Part shown: positions 49,617 through 58,925 of the stretch, piece by piece
Numbering within the stretch: position 1 is the stretch's first letter
Layout: every line of letters begins with the position of its first letter
Source: Pseudomonas cichorii
Lineage (GTDB): Bacteria > Pseudomonadota > Gammaproteobacteria > Pseudomonadales > Pseudomonadaceae
Assembly: GCF_015471405.1 (NCBI RefSeq)
Contig: NZ_BLVZ01000009.1
Coordinates: 210,513-274,512, forward strand
DNA length: 64,000 bases
Direction of reading: 5' to 3'
Translations under genes and position numbers: made by a program
Notes under the pieces: model-generated
Databases searched by the model: none
What the model was told of the DNA's origin: nothing
What the model saw: the letters and a program-made list of their open reading frames with translations, nothing else

Positions 49617-50474
49617 TTATCCAGCCAGGGCAGCAGCAATGCTCACCGATACCGGCGTGGTGGCTCGGCCGATGAGTGCGCTTAGCTGGTGGCTGTCATC
49701 GTGGAGTGCGCCTTTGGATGCGCCGGTGTCCGAGTCGGCCAGCAGATGCGCGATCGCTTGTGGCAAGCCGGCTTGCTCCAGTGCGCCTTGATAATCGGCT
49801 TGTGGAAGGTTCACGTAAGGCAGGGTTTTTCCGCTCTGCTGCGACACCTGGGCGGCAAAGTCGGCCAAGGTGTAGGACTCATCGCCAGCCAGTTCGTGGA
49901 CTCGACCTGCCTGATTCTCGTTTGAGGTCAGTACCACAGCGGCGGCTTCTGCGTAATCGTTTCGGGCTGCCGAACTGATGCGGCCATCGCCGGCACAGCC
50001 GTAGACCGAGCCAAGGCCCAGAGCGGCTGGAATGCCCGCGGTGTAGTTTTCGTGGTACCAGCCATTGCGCAGAATGACGGTTGGCACACCGCTGTCGCGC
50101 AAGGCAGCTTCGGTTTCGACGTGCTCCTGAGCCAGACCCAATACCGATGTATCGGCGTGGAGAACGCTGGTGTAGGCTAGCAGTTTGATACCAGCGCGTT
50201 TGGCAGCGTCGATCACGGCTTTATGCTGTGGCAGGCGCTGACCTATTTCACTGGAGGAAATCAGCAACACCTTTTGCGCACCTGTCAGGGCGCCGTCGAG
50301 CGTAGAGGGTTGCGAGTAGTCCGCTTGGCGGATCTGAATGCCCAGTGCGGCGAGGTCGGCAGCTTTTTCAGGGCTGCGTACGGCTGCGATGATCTGTGAG
50401 GAAGGGACGCGCTTGAGCAGTTGTTCAATGACGAGACGGCCAAGCTGGCCGGTAGCACCTGTGACGACGATCAT
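49617..50474 (-). CDS. qorB: NAD(P)H:quinone oxidoreductase 2, QorB/NmrA-type SDR
   Basis: 285 residues from the ATG at 50474 (AAGGAC upstream). Rossmann start MIVVTGATGQLGRLVIEQLL, and QorB-specific stretches SVLHADTSVLGLAQEH, LRNGWYHENY and DGRISSAARNDYAEAAAVVL. It reduces quinones with NADPH, protecting against redox-cycling compounds. It is divergent from an HxlR regulator with 92 bp between, the same pairing as E. coli ytfG (qorB)/ytfH. Confidence 0.92.
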   Translation of the reverse strand: MIVVTGATGQLGRLVIEQLLKRVPSSQIIAAVRSPEKAADLAALGIQIRQADYSQPSTLDGALTGAQKVLLISSSEIGQRLPQHKAVIDAAKRAGIKLLAYTSVLHADTSVLGLAQEHVETEAALRDSGVPTVILRNGWYHENYTAGIPAALGLGSVYGCAGDGRISSAARNDYAEAAAVVLTSNENQAGRVHELAGDESYTLADFAAQVSQQSGKTLPYVNLPQADYQGALEQAGLPQAIAHLLADSDTGASKGALHDDSHQLSALIGRATTPVSVSIAAALAG

Positions 50475-50540
50475 GAGTGGGTCCTTTAAGCTCATTGAAT
50501 TAGAAGTGAAAGATCAGCATAGACATTAAGCTAACCTTTC

Positions 50541-50565
50541 GTAAGTACTAACAAAAAGGTAAGTA
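50541..50565. promoter_or_regulatory. Direct-repeat operator in the qorB/hxlR divergent promoter
   Basis: GTAAGTA occurs at 50541 and 50559, an 18-bp period, just before the hxlR ATG. HxlR/QorR-type dimers bind repeated sites in their divergent promoter; this is the only repeated element seen in the 92-bp gap. Confidence 0.5.
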
Positions 50566-50566
50566 T

Positions 50567-50986
50567 ATGAGCCACCTCCTTGGCAATTCTGGTTCAAACT
50601 CCGGGTCATTGAACGCTTGCGGGCGTCAGGGTGAACTGATGGCTGCCGAATGCCCTTCGCGCAGTGTGCTCAGCCATGTATGCAGCCGTTGGGGGGTTCT
50701 GGTGCTGGTGGTATTGCGTGACGGCACGCATCGCTTCAGCGAGATTCGCCGCAAGATCGGCGGTGTAAGCGAAAAAATGCTGGCACAGACTCTGCAAAAT
50801 CTGGAATACGACGGGTTTGTCGATCGCAAATCGCTGCCGGTGGTGCCACCTCATGTCGAGTACAGCCTCACTCCCATGGGCGAAGAGATAGCCTTGCAGG
50901 TCGAGACGCTGGCCCGCTGGATAGAAGGCAACATGCCACGCATCATGCACGCTCGTGAAGCCGTGGCAGAGCCGCTGCTGGAGTAG
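50567..50986 (+). CDS. HxlR-family redox/electrophile-sensing regulator
   Basis: 139 residues. Single winged HTH of HxlR type: ECPSRSVLSHVCSRWGVLVLVVLRDGTHRFSEIRRKIGGVSEKMLAQTL, then a C-terminal dimer helix. Cys in ECPSR and SHVC match positions used for thiol-based sensing in YodB/QorR relatives. It likely represses qorB until quinones or diamide-like stress modify a cysteine. GGTAAGTAT before the ATG overlaps its putative operator. Confidence 0.88.
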   Translation: MSHLLGNSGSNSGSLNACGRQGELMAAECPSRSVLSHVCSRWGVLVLVVLRDGTHRFSEIRRKIGGVSEKMLAQTLQNLEYDGFVDRKSLPVVPPHVEYSLTPMGEEIALQVETLARWIEGNMPRIMHAREAVAEPLLE

Positions 50987-51121
50987 CGTCTTTCGCGGGT
51001 TGTCTCGCTTCCTCTCGGCAGACAATCCCCTGCAACCCTTCACTTCTTGGTATCGTGCGCGCCGAAATATTTACTTACATATATCGTCCGCGTCGTTCGT
51101 CATTACCGAGAAGCTGTAGAA

Positions 51122-53011
51122 ATGCCCAATCCCATTCCTCTGAAGGATCATGAAAAAGAGAGTCGCCTGGTCAATCTGCGTGTCGTCGCCTGCGCGCTGC
51201 TGGTCACGGTACTGAGCGTTTGTCTTGTCGCTCGCATGTATTTCCTGCAAGTCATCGAGTTCGACTATCACTCGACCATTTCCGAAAACAACCGCGTACA
51301 TGTGCTGCCGATCCCGCCTGAGCGCGGTTTGATCTATGACCGCAATGGCGTGGTGCTCGCCGATAACCGTCCCAGTTTCAACCTGACCCTGACCCGTGAG
51401 CGTGCCAACGACTGGCATAAGGTAATCGACGAGTTGATGAGCATCCTGTCGTTGCCCGACGAGGACCGCATCCTTTTCGAGAAGGAACTCAAGCAGGTAC
51501 GCCATCCGTTTGAACCTGCGACCTTGCTCTACGAGTTGACCGAAGAGCAGATCGCCTTGCTGGCAGTCAATCAGTTCCGTCTGCCGGGCGTGGATGTTGC
51601 GCCACAGTTCATTCGTCATTATCCGCTGGGCGCGCATTTTGCTCATTCCATCGGTTATGTCGGGCGTATCAACGAGAAAGAGTCCAAACAGCTGGACACC
51701 GATTACCGTGGCACTCAGTCGATAGGCAAGACCGGCATCGAGCGTTTCTACGAGTCAGAGTTGCATGGGCATGTGGGTTATGAGGAAGTCGAGACCAACG
51801 CTCAGGGTCGTGTGTTGCGTGTGCTTAAACATACCGACCCGACTCCCGGCAAGAACATCACCCTGAGCCTGGATGTGCATTTGCAGGAAGCGGCCGAGAA
51901 TGCTCTGGGTGATCGTCGTGGCTCGGTTGTGGCGCTGGACCCGGCTACCGGTGAAGTGCTGGCGATGGTCAGCAAACCCAGTTTCGATCCCAATCTGTTC
52001 GTGACCGGCATCAGCTTCAAGCAGTACGCCGCATTGCGGGATTCCATCGACCGGCCGCTGTTCAATCGGGTGCTGCGCGGGCTGTATGCGCCCGGCTCGA
52101 CGGTCAAGCCGGAGGTGGCCATTGCGGGGCTTGATACGGGTGTGGTCAGTGCTTCTACAAAGGTGTTCGACCCCGGTTATTTCCAGTTGCCGGATTTTGA
52201 TCACAAGTACCGCAACTGGAACCACAGCGGCGATGGCTGGGTAGACATGGACACTGCGATCATGCGTTCCAACGACACCTATTTCTATACCTTGGCACAT
52301 AAGCTGGGTATCGACCGCCTGCATGACTACATGGCCATGTTTGGCCTGGGTCAGAAAGTCTCGCTGGACATGTTCGAGGAGTCCGCTGGCCTGATGCCTT
52401 CGCGCGAATGGAAGCGCGCCACGCGCCGTCAGGCGTGGTTCCCCGGTGAGACGGTGATTCTCGGCATCGGCCAGGGTTACATGCAGGTCACGCCGCTGCA
52501 ACTGGCCCAGGCGACTTCACTGATTGCCAGCAAAGGCGTGTGGCATCGTCCGCATCTGGCGGTTGAAGTCGGCGACACGGCACCTGTAGATGAGCATCCG
52601 ATGCCCAATATTGTGCTTAAAGATCCAAATGAATGGATTCAGGTCAATCAAGGCATGCAAATGGTTATGCATGATCCGCGTGGCATCGCTCGGGATGCTG
52701 CCAAGGGAGTGCAGTATCACATCGCTGGCAAGAGCGGCACCGCACAGGTGGTTGCGATCAAGCAGGGCGAGCGTTACGACCGTCTCAAGACTCTGGAGCG
52801 CAACCGGGATAACGCCTTGTTCGTCGGCTTTGCCCCGGCTGAACATCCGAAAATCGTTGTCGCGGTGATGATCGAGAACGGTGAGGCGGGAGGCCGGGTG
52901 GCCGGGCCAGTGGTCCGGGAAGTTCTCGATGCCTGGCTGCTGGACGACGCAGGCAAGCTCAAGCCGCAATACGCAGCGCCCAGCAAGGCTGATGGCGCTC
53001 CGCATGCGTGA
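51122..53011 (+). CDS. mrdA: Penicillin-binding protein 2 paralogue (class B transpeptidase)
   Basis: 629 residues from the ATG at 51122. One N-terminal membrane helix (about 22-42), PBP dimerisation/pedestal region (PERGLIYDRNGVVLADN), then transpeptidase with S326-T-V-K328-region in PGSTVKP, S383-N-D and K537-SGT. All three active-site motifs are intact. It should cross-link lateral-wall peptidoglycan. Normal pseudomonad mrdA sits with rlmH, rodA, mltB and rlpA; none is here, so this is probably an extra paralogue. It is convergent with an MFS gene 6 bp away. Confidence 0.9.
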   Translation: MPNPIPLKDHEKESRLVNLRVVACALLVTVLSVCLVARMYFLQVIEFDYHSTISENNRVHVLPIPPERGLIYDRNGVVLADNRPSFNLTLTRERANDWHKVIDELMSILSLPDEDRILFEKELKQVRHPFEPATLLYELTEEQIALLAVNQFRLPGVDVAPQFIRHYPLGAHFAHSIGYVGRINEKESKQLDTDYRGTQSIGKTGIERFYESELHGHVGYEEVETNAQGRVLRVLKHTDPTPGKNITLSLDVHLQEAAENALGDRRGSVVALDPATGEVLAMVSKPSFDPNLFVTGISFKQYAALRDSIDRPLFNRVLRGLYAPGSTVKPEVAIAGLDTGVVSASTKVFDPGYFQLPDFDHKYRNWNHSGDGWVDMDTAIMRSNDTYFYTLAHKLGIDRLHDYMAMFGLGQKVSLDMFEESAGLMPSREWKRATRRQAWFPGETVILGIGQGYMQVTPLQLAQATSLIASKGVWHRPHLAVEVGDTAPVDEHPMPNIVLKDPNEWIQVNQGMQMVMHDPRGIARDAAKGVQYHIAGKSGTAQVVAIKQGERYDRLKTLERNRDNALFVGFAPAEHPKIVVAVMIENGEAGGRVAGPVVREVLDAWLLDDAGKLKPQYAAPSKADGAPHA

Positions 53012-53017
53012 TGGCGT

Positions 53018-54334
53018 TTATTGCAGTGGATTATTGCCCTTGCCTCGCGGGCCGGTTTCCTTCAGGAAAAAGGCCAGCACAATAGCAATCACGATACCCG
53101 CCAGCAGGTAGTCGCCTGCCTGCTGGAAGACCGAAAGGTTCAGGCTTCCACCGGCAGCGAGCCGGTTCAGCAGATGGCCGAACACCGGTGTCAGCAAGGC
53201 ACTGAAGGTAAACACCAGAAAGTTGATGGCACCGGTTGCGCTGCCTTTCACGTTGTCCGGGTTGACCTCCTTGATGACGGTGTAGGGAATCATCGCGGCT
53301 CCGGAGCCAATGCCCATCAGCAGGCCGAACAGATAAGGCGGGGCGATGCCGGCGGGCAGATACAGAATGGCAGTGCAGGACGCCAGGATCAGCAAGGCGC
53401 CGCCGATCATTACAGGTTTGCGTCGTCCGATACGGTCAGAGATATAGCCCAGCAACGGGCAGCCAATCACCCAGCCCAGTGGCACCATGCTGCTGCGATT
53501 CACGGCCTCGGCATAGTCGATGGACAAGCCTTCTCGCAGGAAAGGGACGCCCCAGATCATATCGCCGATGGTGGTTGGCAGAAACAACAGGCCCGCGCTG
53601 AAGCCGCACAGGTAGGACTGTGGATTGCTCAGCACTTGTCTGTATGGCGTGAGTATCGAACCTGCCGAGCCACTGCTGTTGACCGGCCTTGGGTCATGAC
53701 CTTTGGGCGTTGCGATCAGCACCATGATCGCAACGACAAACAGGCAGGCTGCGGAGATGAACCAGAACTGCTCCCAGAGAATCGTGCCATGGATCAACGG
53801 CCCGACTCCGAATTGCCCGGCAAAGCCGCCCAGCATGCCGAAGCATTGGGTAAAGCCCACAGCCGTTGCCAGATAGCGCGATGGAAAACCGTGAGTGGCC
53901 AGATAGACCGCTCCGATAAAGGAACAGGCCGAGCCGGCACCTTGCAGCAGGCGTCCGATCTGCGCGGCCTGCAATTCACCCAGGCCGAACAGCGCGGCCC
54001 CGAGAGCAACCATCAGGATGCCGAGAGGAATCACATACTTGGCGCCCAGACGATCCAGTGCGGCCCCTGCGATAATCGAGAATATCGAGTAGGTGTAGTA
54101 ATAAAGCCCGATCAGGGCGCCGATGGCCACGACGTCCCGATCGAACGCATGGGTCAGCTCCGGCATCATCACGCCAGGCGCGGAGCGTAATGAATACTGG
54201 ATGAAGTAGAACAGGGCGCAGAACAGCCAGGCAATGACGAAGCCCGGATGCAGCCGCTCGGCGCGCATGGACAGGGTTCCGGAGGAGGCTGGTGGCATGG
54301 TATCTGGCTCGCTTGCAACAAATGGAGATTCCAT
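53018..54334 (-). CDS. MFS transporter (OFA/NNP-like carrier)
   Basis: 438 residues from the ATG at 54334; starts at 54394 and 54298 are also possible and the ribosome site is weak. Twelve helices, with the D-R-G motif GAALDRLGAKYVIPLG after helix 2, RLLQGAGSACSFIGAVYLATH, and GYISDRIGRRKPVM in the second half. Substrate unknown. Divergent from the LysR gene at 54523, which could control it. Confidence 0.85.
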   Translation of the reverse strand: MESPFVASEPDTMPPASSGTLSMRAERLHPGFVIAWLFCALFYFIQYSLRSAPGVMMPELTHAFDRDVVAIGALIGLYYYTYSIFSIIAGAALDRLGAKYVIPLGILMVALGAALFGLGELQAAQIGRLLQGAGSACSFIGAVYLATHGFPSRYLATAVGFTQCFGMLGGFAGQFGVGPLIHGTILWEQFWFISAACLFVVAIMVLIATPKGHDPRPVNSSGSAGSILTPYRQVLSNPQSYLCGFSAGLLFLPTTIGDMIWGVPFLREGLSIDYAEAVNRSSMVPLGWVIGCPLLGYISDRIGRRKPVMIGGALLILASCTAILYLPAGIAPPYLFGLLMGIGSGAAMIPYTVIKEVNPDNVKGSATGAINFLVFTFSALLTPVFGHLLNRLAAGGSLNLSVFQQAGDYLLAGIVIAIVLAFFLKETGPRGKGNNPLQ

Positions 54335-54522
54335 ACCATAGTCCGCTTTGGCGACCACAGGCCTGCGGCAGGTCAATAAAAAACGTTGGAACACCTGTTG
54401 CAGAGCTGTCGAAATAGCACGGGCACTCGGGGTTCAATATTTAAAGGCACAGGCGTACAAGGTTTGAGCAGGCCTGTCATGCCTACTTGAACCAGACTGT
54501 ATCCAGCCTCTGGAGCCCTTGC

Positions 54523-55434
54523 ATGAACCGCAACGACTTGCGCCGCGTCGACCTGAACCTGTTGGTGATTTTCGAGGCATTGATGTTTGAACGAAACCTC
54601 ACCCGCGTCGCCGAAAAGCTGTTTATCGGCCAGCCAGCGGTGAGTGCCGCGCTGGGCCGCCTGCGTGATCTGTTCGACGATCAATTGCTGCTGCGCAATG
54701 GCCGGGGAATGGAACCTACTGCCAGGGCCCTGGATATCCTCAAGGAAATACGGCCTGCGCTGGATACCATTTCCGGCGCGGTCAGCCGTGCCAAGGAGTT
54801 CGACCCGTCCACCAGTTGCGATATCTTCCGTATCGGGCTTTCCGACGACGCCGAATTCGGCCTGTTACCGCCGCTGCTGACGCAACTGCGCGAGGAAGCG
54901 CCCGGTATTATCGTGGTCATTCGCCGGGCCAATTACCTGCTCCTTCCAGCCTTGCTGGCTTCCGGGGAAATCTCGGTGGGCGTCAGCTACACCGTTGACC
55001 TTCCCGCCAATGCCAAACGCAAGAAGCTGCGCGAGATCGGCTGCAAGGTGATCCGTGGCGACGCCCGTCCCGGTGCTCTGAGCCTGGATGAGTACTGCGA
55101 GCGTCAGCATGCAATGGTGTCGTTTTCCGGTGACCTGAGCGGCAATATCGATCTGGATCTGGCCAGAGTCGGCCGTGCCCGCAAGGTGGTGTTGGCGGTG
55201 CCGCAGTTCAATGGCTTGCGGGCCTTGCTGGCGGGCACCGAGTTGATTGCCACAGTGCCGGATTACGCGGCCTGTGCGCTGGTGGAAGGCAGCACATTGC
55301 GCGCCGAAGATCCGCCATTTCCCATCGTGCCTGCCGAGTTGTCCATGGTCTGGAGCGGCGTTCACGACAATGATCCCGCCGAGCGCTGGCTGCGTTCGCG
55401 CATTGCCCAGTACATGGCAATGCCGATCATTTAA
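54523..55434 (+). CDS. LysR-family regulator (NodD/LeuO-like subgroup)
   Basis: 303 residues from the ATG at 54523 (TGGAGC upstream). N-terminal HTH (VDLNLLVIFEALMFERNLTRVAEKLFIGQPAVSAALGRLR) of the subgroup that starts with NDLRRVDLNLL, then a substrate domain. It lies between the divergent MFS gene and the downstream ABM-amidohydrolase-YcaC set and may control either. A REP element separates it from the downstream genes. Confidence 0.9.
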   Translation: MNRNDLRRVDLNLLVIFEALMFERNLTRVAEKLFIGQPAVSAALGRLRDLFDDQLLLRNGRGMEPTARALDILKEIRPALDTISGAVSRAKEFDPSTSCDIFRIGLSDDAEFGLLPPLLTQLREEAPGIIVVIRRANYLLLPALLASGEISVGVSYTVDLPANAKRKKLREIGCKVIRGDARPGALSLDEYCERQHAMVSFSGDLSGNIDLDLARVGRARKVVLAVPQFNGLRALLAGTELIATVPDYAACALVEGSTLRAEDPPFPIVPAELSMVWSGVHDNDPAERWLRSRIAQYMAMPII

Positions 55435-55442
55435 GGCCTGCC

Positions 55443-55497
55443 TTCGCGAATGAATTCGCTCCTACGCCGCCCGCGTAGGAGCGAATTCATTCGCGAA
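55443..55497. repeat. REP-type inverted repeat
   Basis: TTCGCGAATGAATTCGCTCC and its complement, with loop TACGCCGCCCGCGTA that itself pairs. It lies 8 bp past the LysR stop. The remaining 55498-55634 gap shows no gene. Confidence 0.88.
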
Positions 55498-55634
55498 GAG
55501 CGAAGGTATCAATCCAGATACAAGACAGCACATACGTTCAATTTTTGGCCTGTAATCAACGGCACTATCTCTATTCGGTCAAGCATGTCGTCTGACCTGA
55601 AGATTTTCATTCGGTGTTTACGGAGTTGCAGGCC

Positions 55635-56261
55635 ATGTCTGATCCCATTCGTCTCGACGCACAAGCCCGTGTCTTGAGCAGTTCGGTCTTCAATGAAGTT
55701 GTCACGCTGGTCATCAAACACCGGATCAAGGCCGGACAAGAGGCGGCTTATGAAGCCTGGCTGCGGCGCATCGTCACGATTGCCGGTGGCTATCCTGGCC
55801 ACTTGGGCGTGGATGTGATTCGCAGCAAGTCCGGTGGCTTGCAGTTGTTTACCTGTGTCCTGCGTTTTCATTCCACCGAAGCCATGCAGAGCTGGCTGGA
55901 CTCCGATGAGCGGCGGCAACTGGTGCAAGAGGCCGCGCCTATGCTTGCCGATGGTGACCAGACGCAGGTCAACCCGCATAACGAGTTCTGGTTCACCCCG
56001 GTGGGTGATGACGTCGGGCCTCCACCACGCTGGAAACAGGCATGCGTGACCTTTCTGGTCATCTTGCCGCTGAGTCTATTGATTCCTCTGCTATGGAAGC
56101 CGGTCTTTGCACTCAATCCATGGCTATCGGGTTATCTCGTCAGCAACGCGCTGGTGACGGTAACCATCGTTCTGCTAGTGGTTTATCTGTTGATGCCTGC
56201 GGCCACACGCTTGTTTGCTCCCTGGCTGAAAGCTTCCACCAAGGCTTCACAAGGAAAGTGA
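55635..56261 (+). CDS. ABM-domain (antibiotic biosynthesis monooxygenase-like) membrane protein
   Basis: 208 residues from the ATG at 55635 (GGAGTTGCAGG upstream). An N-terminal ferredoxin-like ABM domain (about 22-125; VTLVIKHRIKAGQEAAYEAWLRRI, GGYPGHLGVDVIR) is joined to two C-terminal membrane helices (about 145-165 and 172-195). Soluble ABM proteins act as small monooxygenases or cofactor-free oxygenases; the membrane-anchored form is common in pseudomonads and of unknown role. Its stop is 4 bp before the amidohydrolase ATG, so the two are coupled. Confidence 0.82.
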   Translation: MSDPIRLDAQARVLSSSVFNEVVTLVIKHRIKAGQEAAYEAWLRRIVTIAGGYPGHLGVDVIRSKSGGLQLFTCVLRFHSTEAMQSWLDSDERRQLVQEAAPMLADGDQTQVNPHNEFWFTPVGDDVGPPPRWKQACVTFLVILPLSLLIPLLWKPVFALNPWLSGYLVSNALVTVTIVLLVVYLLMPAATRLFAPWLKASTKASQGK

Positions 56262-56265
56262 CCCC

Positions 56266-58245
56266 ATGAGTGATGACAAAACCGATTTGCAGCGCAGGCG
56301 TTTCATTGCCAAAGGCTCATTGCTGAGCGCCGCTGCGGCGATCCTGCCTGCCTTGCCATTCTCCGGTTATGCCGGTGCTTCTCAAACTTTTGCCAAAGGT
56401 GCTGCAATGAATGTCGAACTGATTCTCTTCAACGGTCAATTTCATACAGTCGATCGTGAAAAGCCCAAGGCCAGTGCCGTGGCGATCAGTGGCGGACGTT
56501 TCGTCGCTGTGGGCACCGAGGCTGAAGTCATGGTATTGCGCGGCAGCGCCACTCAGGTCATCGACTTGCAAAAGCGCACCGTGATTCCCGGCCTCAACGA
56601 CTCGCACCTGCACCTGATTCGCGGTGGTCTCAATTACAACCTGGAACTGCGCTGGGAGGGTGTGCCGTCTCTGGCCGATGCCTTGCGCATGCTCAAGGAG
56701 CAGGCTGACCGCACGCCGACGCCACAATGGGTGCGTGTAGTGGGTGGCTGGAATGAATTCCAGTTTGCCGAAAAGCGCATGCCAACCCTTGAAGAACTCA
56801 ATCAGGCAGCACCCGATACCCCGGTTTTCGTCCTGCACCTCTACGACCGCGCCTTGCTCAACCGCGCTGCGTTGCGTGTGGCGGGCTACACCCGCGATAC
56901 CCCGAACCCGCCCGGTGGCGAGATCGTTCGCGATTCACAGGGCAATCCCACCGGCATGCTGGTGGCCAAACCCAATGCCATGATTCTGTATTCGACCCTG
57001 GCCAAAGGGCCGAAACTGCCGCTGGAGTATCAGGTCAACTCGACCCGACAGTTCATGCGTGAGCTCAACCGGCTGGGCGTCACCAGCGCCATCGATGCTG
57101 GCGGCGGTTTCCAGAACTATCCCGACGACTATGCGGTGATCGAACAACTGGCTCGTGAAAAACAACTGACGGTGCGTATTTCCTACAACCTGTTTACCCA
57201 GAAACCGAAGGAAGAGCTGGCCGATTTCAAGAACTGGACCAATACGGTCACTCTGCATCAGGGCGACGACTTCCTGCGGCATAACGGGGCAGGGGAGATG
57301 CTGACCTTCTCGGCTGCCGACTTCGAGGACTTTCTTGAACCGCGTCCTGACCTGCCGCCTGGCATGGAGCAGGATCTTGAACCCGTGGTTCGGCACCTGG
57401 TCGAGCATCGCTGGCCGTTCCGTCTGCATGCGACCTATGACGAATCCATTTCCCGGATGCTGGATGTCTTCGAGAAGGTCAACCGCGATATTCCGTTCAA
57501 TGGCCTGCCGTGGTTCTTCGATCACTGCGAAACCATTACTCCCAAGAACATCGAGCGGGTCCGGGCGCTGGGCGGCGGTATTGCAATTCAGGACCGCATG
57601 GCGTTCCAGGGCGAATACTTCGTCGACCGTTACGGTGCCAAGGCCGCCGAAATGACCCCGCCGATCAAACGCATGCTCTCCGAAGGCGTGCCGGTGGGTG
57701 CCGGTACTGACGCCACGCGGGTGTCCAGCTACAACCCCTGGACTTCGTTGTACTGGATGGTCAGCGGTCGCACCGTCGGCGGGCTTGAACTGTATCCCGA
57801 AGGCCTGCCTCGTGAAACCGCCCTTGAGCTGTTCACCCACGGCAGCGCCTGGTTCTCGTCCGAGCAGGGCAAGAAGGGCCAGATCAAGGTCGGCCAGTTG
57901 GCGGATCTTGTTGCCTTGTCGGCGGATTATTTCAGCGTCGAGGAAGAGTCCATCAAGTGGATCGAGTCGGTGCTGACCGTGGTCGACGGCAAGGTCGTGT
58001 TCGGTTCCGGTGATTTCGAGAAGCTGGCACCGCCGGGCCTGCCCGTCCTGCCGGACTGGTCGCCTGTGGCCAAGGTCGCCGGTCACTGGCGACCCTCTTC
58101 ACCGGTACTCGCCCAGGTTCACCAATGCAGCGGCCCTTGCGCCGTGCACTCCCACAGCCATGAACGCGCCAGGCTTTCCAGCGTGCCGGTCAGCGACTTC
58201 CAGGGGTTCTGGGGCGCGTTTGGCTGTTCGTGTTTTGCGTTCTGA
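56266..58245 (+). CDS. Tat-exported metal-dependent amidohydrolase (YtcJ-like)
   Basis: 659 residues. The N-terminus has a twin-arginine signal (LQRRRFIAKG then AAAAILPALPFSG). The amidohydrolase core has H114-x-H116 in NDSHLHLIRGG, later metal ligands in FRLHATYDES and FDHCET, and the final Asp in GAGTDATRVSSYNPW. It hydrolyses an amide or ester of unknown structure in the periplasm. The last 60 residues end in a Cys/His-rich tail (HQCSGPCAVHSHSHERARLS, GCSCFAF) that is unusual for the family. Operon with the ABM gene upstream and ycaC 56 bp downstream. Confidence 0.87.
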   Translation: MSDDKTDLQRRRFIAKGSLLSAAAAILPALPFSGYAGASQTFAKGAAMNVELILFNGQFHTVDREKPKASAVAISGGRFVAVGTEAEVMVLRGSATQVIDLQKRTVIPGLNDSHLHLIRGGLNYNLELRWEGVPSLADALRMLKEQADRTPTPQWVRVVGGWNEFQFAEKRMPTLEELNQAAPDTPVFVLHLYDRALLNRAALRVAGYTRDTPNPPGGEIVRDSQGNPTGMLVAKPNAMILYSTLAKGPKLPLEYQVNSTRQFMRELNRLGVTSAIDAGGGFQNYPDDYAVIEQLAREKQLTVRISYNLFTQKPKEELADFKNWTNTVTLHQGDDFLRHNGAGEMLTFSAADFEDFLEPRPDLPPGMEQDLEPVVRHLVEHRWPFRLHATYDESISRMLDVFEKVNRDIPFNGLPWFFDHCETITPKNIERVRALGGGIAIQDRMAFQGEYFVDRYGAKAAEMTPPIKRMLSEGVPVGAGTDATRVSSYNPWTSLYWMVSGRTVGGLELYPEGLPRETALELFTHGSAWFSSEQGKKGQIKVGQLADLVALSADYFSVEEESIKWIESVLTVVDGKVVFGSGDFEKLAPPGLPVLPDWSPVAKVAGHWRPSSPVLAQVHQCSGPCAVHSHSHERARLSSVPVSDFQGFWGAFGCSCFAF

Positions 58246-58301
58246 TTGTTTCACCCTTGCATGCAAACGCCGGATATCGATAAAAAACCAAGGAGTCAAC
58301 C

Positions 58302-58925
58302 ATGAGCACCCCGTACAAACGCTTGAACAAAGATGATGCAGCGGTTCTGTTGGTCGATCACCAGACGGGCCTGATTTCACTGGTCCAGGACTTTTCGCCC
58401 AACGAATTCAAGAACAATGTGCTGGCTCTGGGCGATGTGGCCAAGTTCTTCAACCTGCCGACCATCCTGACCACCAGCTTCGAGCAAGGCCCCAACGGCC
58501 CGTTGGTACCGGAGCTCAAGGAAATGTTCCCGGATGCCCCGTACATTCCGCGTCCAGGGCAGATCAATGCCTGGGACAACGAAGATTTCGTCAAGGCCGT
58601 CAAGGCCACCGGTCGCAAGCAACTGATCATCGCAGGTGTGGTGACTGACGTTTGCGTGGCATTCCCGACCCTGTGCGCTCTGGCCGAAGGCTTCGAGGTG
58701 TTCGTGGTAACCGATGCTTCCGGTACCTTCAATGAAACGGTCCAGCAAGCGGCATGGGCGCGCATGACCGCTGCCGGTGCGCAACTGGTCAACTGGTTCT
58801 CGGTGGCTTGCGAACTGCAGATCGACTGGCGCAACGACATGGAAGGCCTGGCCAACCTGCTTTCCCAGCGCATCCCCAACTATCGCAACCTGATCAACAG
58901 CTACACCGCATTCACTGCCCGCTAA
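58302..58925 (+). CDS. ycaC: YcaC-family isochorismatase-like cysteine hydrolase
   Basis: 207 residues, closely matching E. coli YcaC along its length. Probable catalytic residues are Asp19 (VLLVDHQTG), Arg84 (YIPRPGQ) and Cys118 (VVTDVCVAF). YcaC proteins form large octameric rings; the physiological substrate is unknown. AAGGAG lies before the ATG. It follows the amidohydrolase with the same orientation and ends in a strong hairpin, so the ABM-amidohydrolase-YcaC set is probably one transcript for amide breakdown. Confidence 0.92.
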   Translation: MSTPYKRLNKDDAAVLLVDHQTGLISLVQDFSPNEFKNNVLALGDVAKFFNLPTILTTSFEQGPNGPLVPELKEMFPDAPYIPRPGQINAWDNEDFVKAVKATGRKQLIIAGVVTDVCVAFPTLCALAEGFEVFVVTDASGTFNETVQQAAWARMTAAGAQLVNWFSVACELQIDWRNDMEGLANLLSQRIPNYRNLINSYTAFTAR

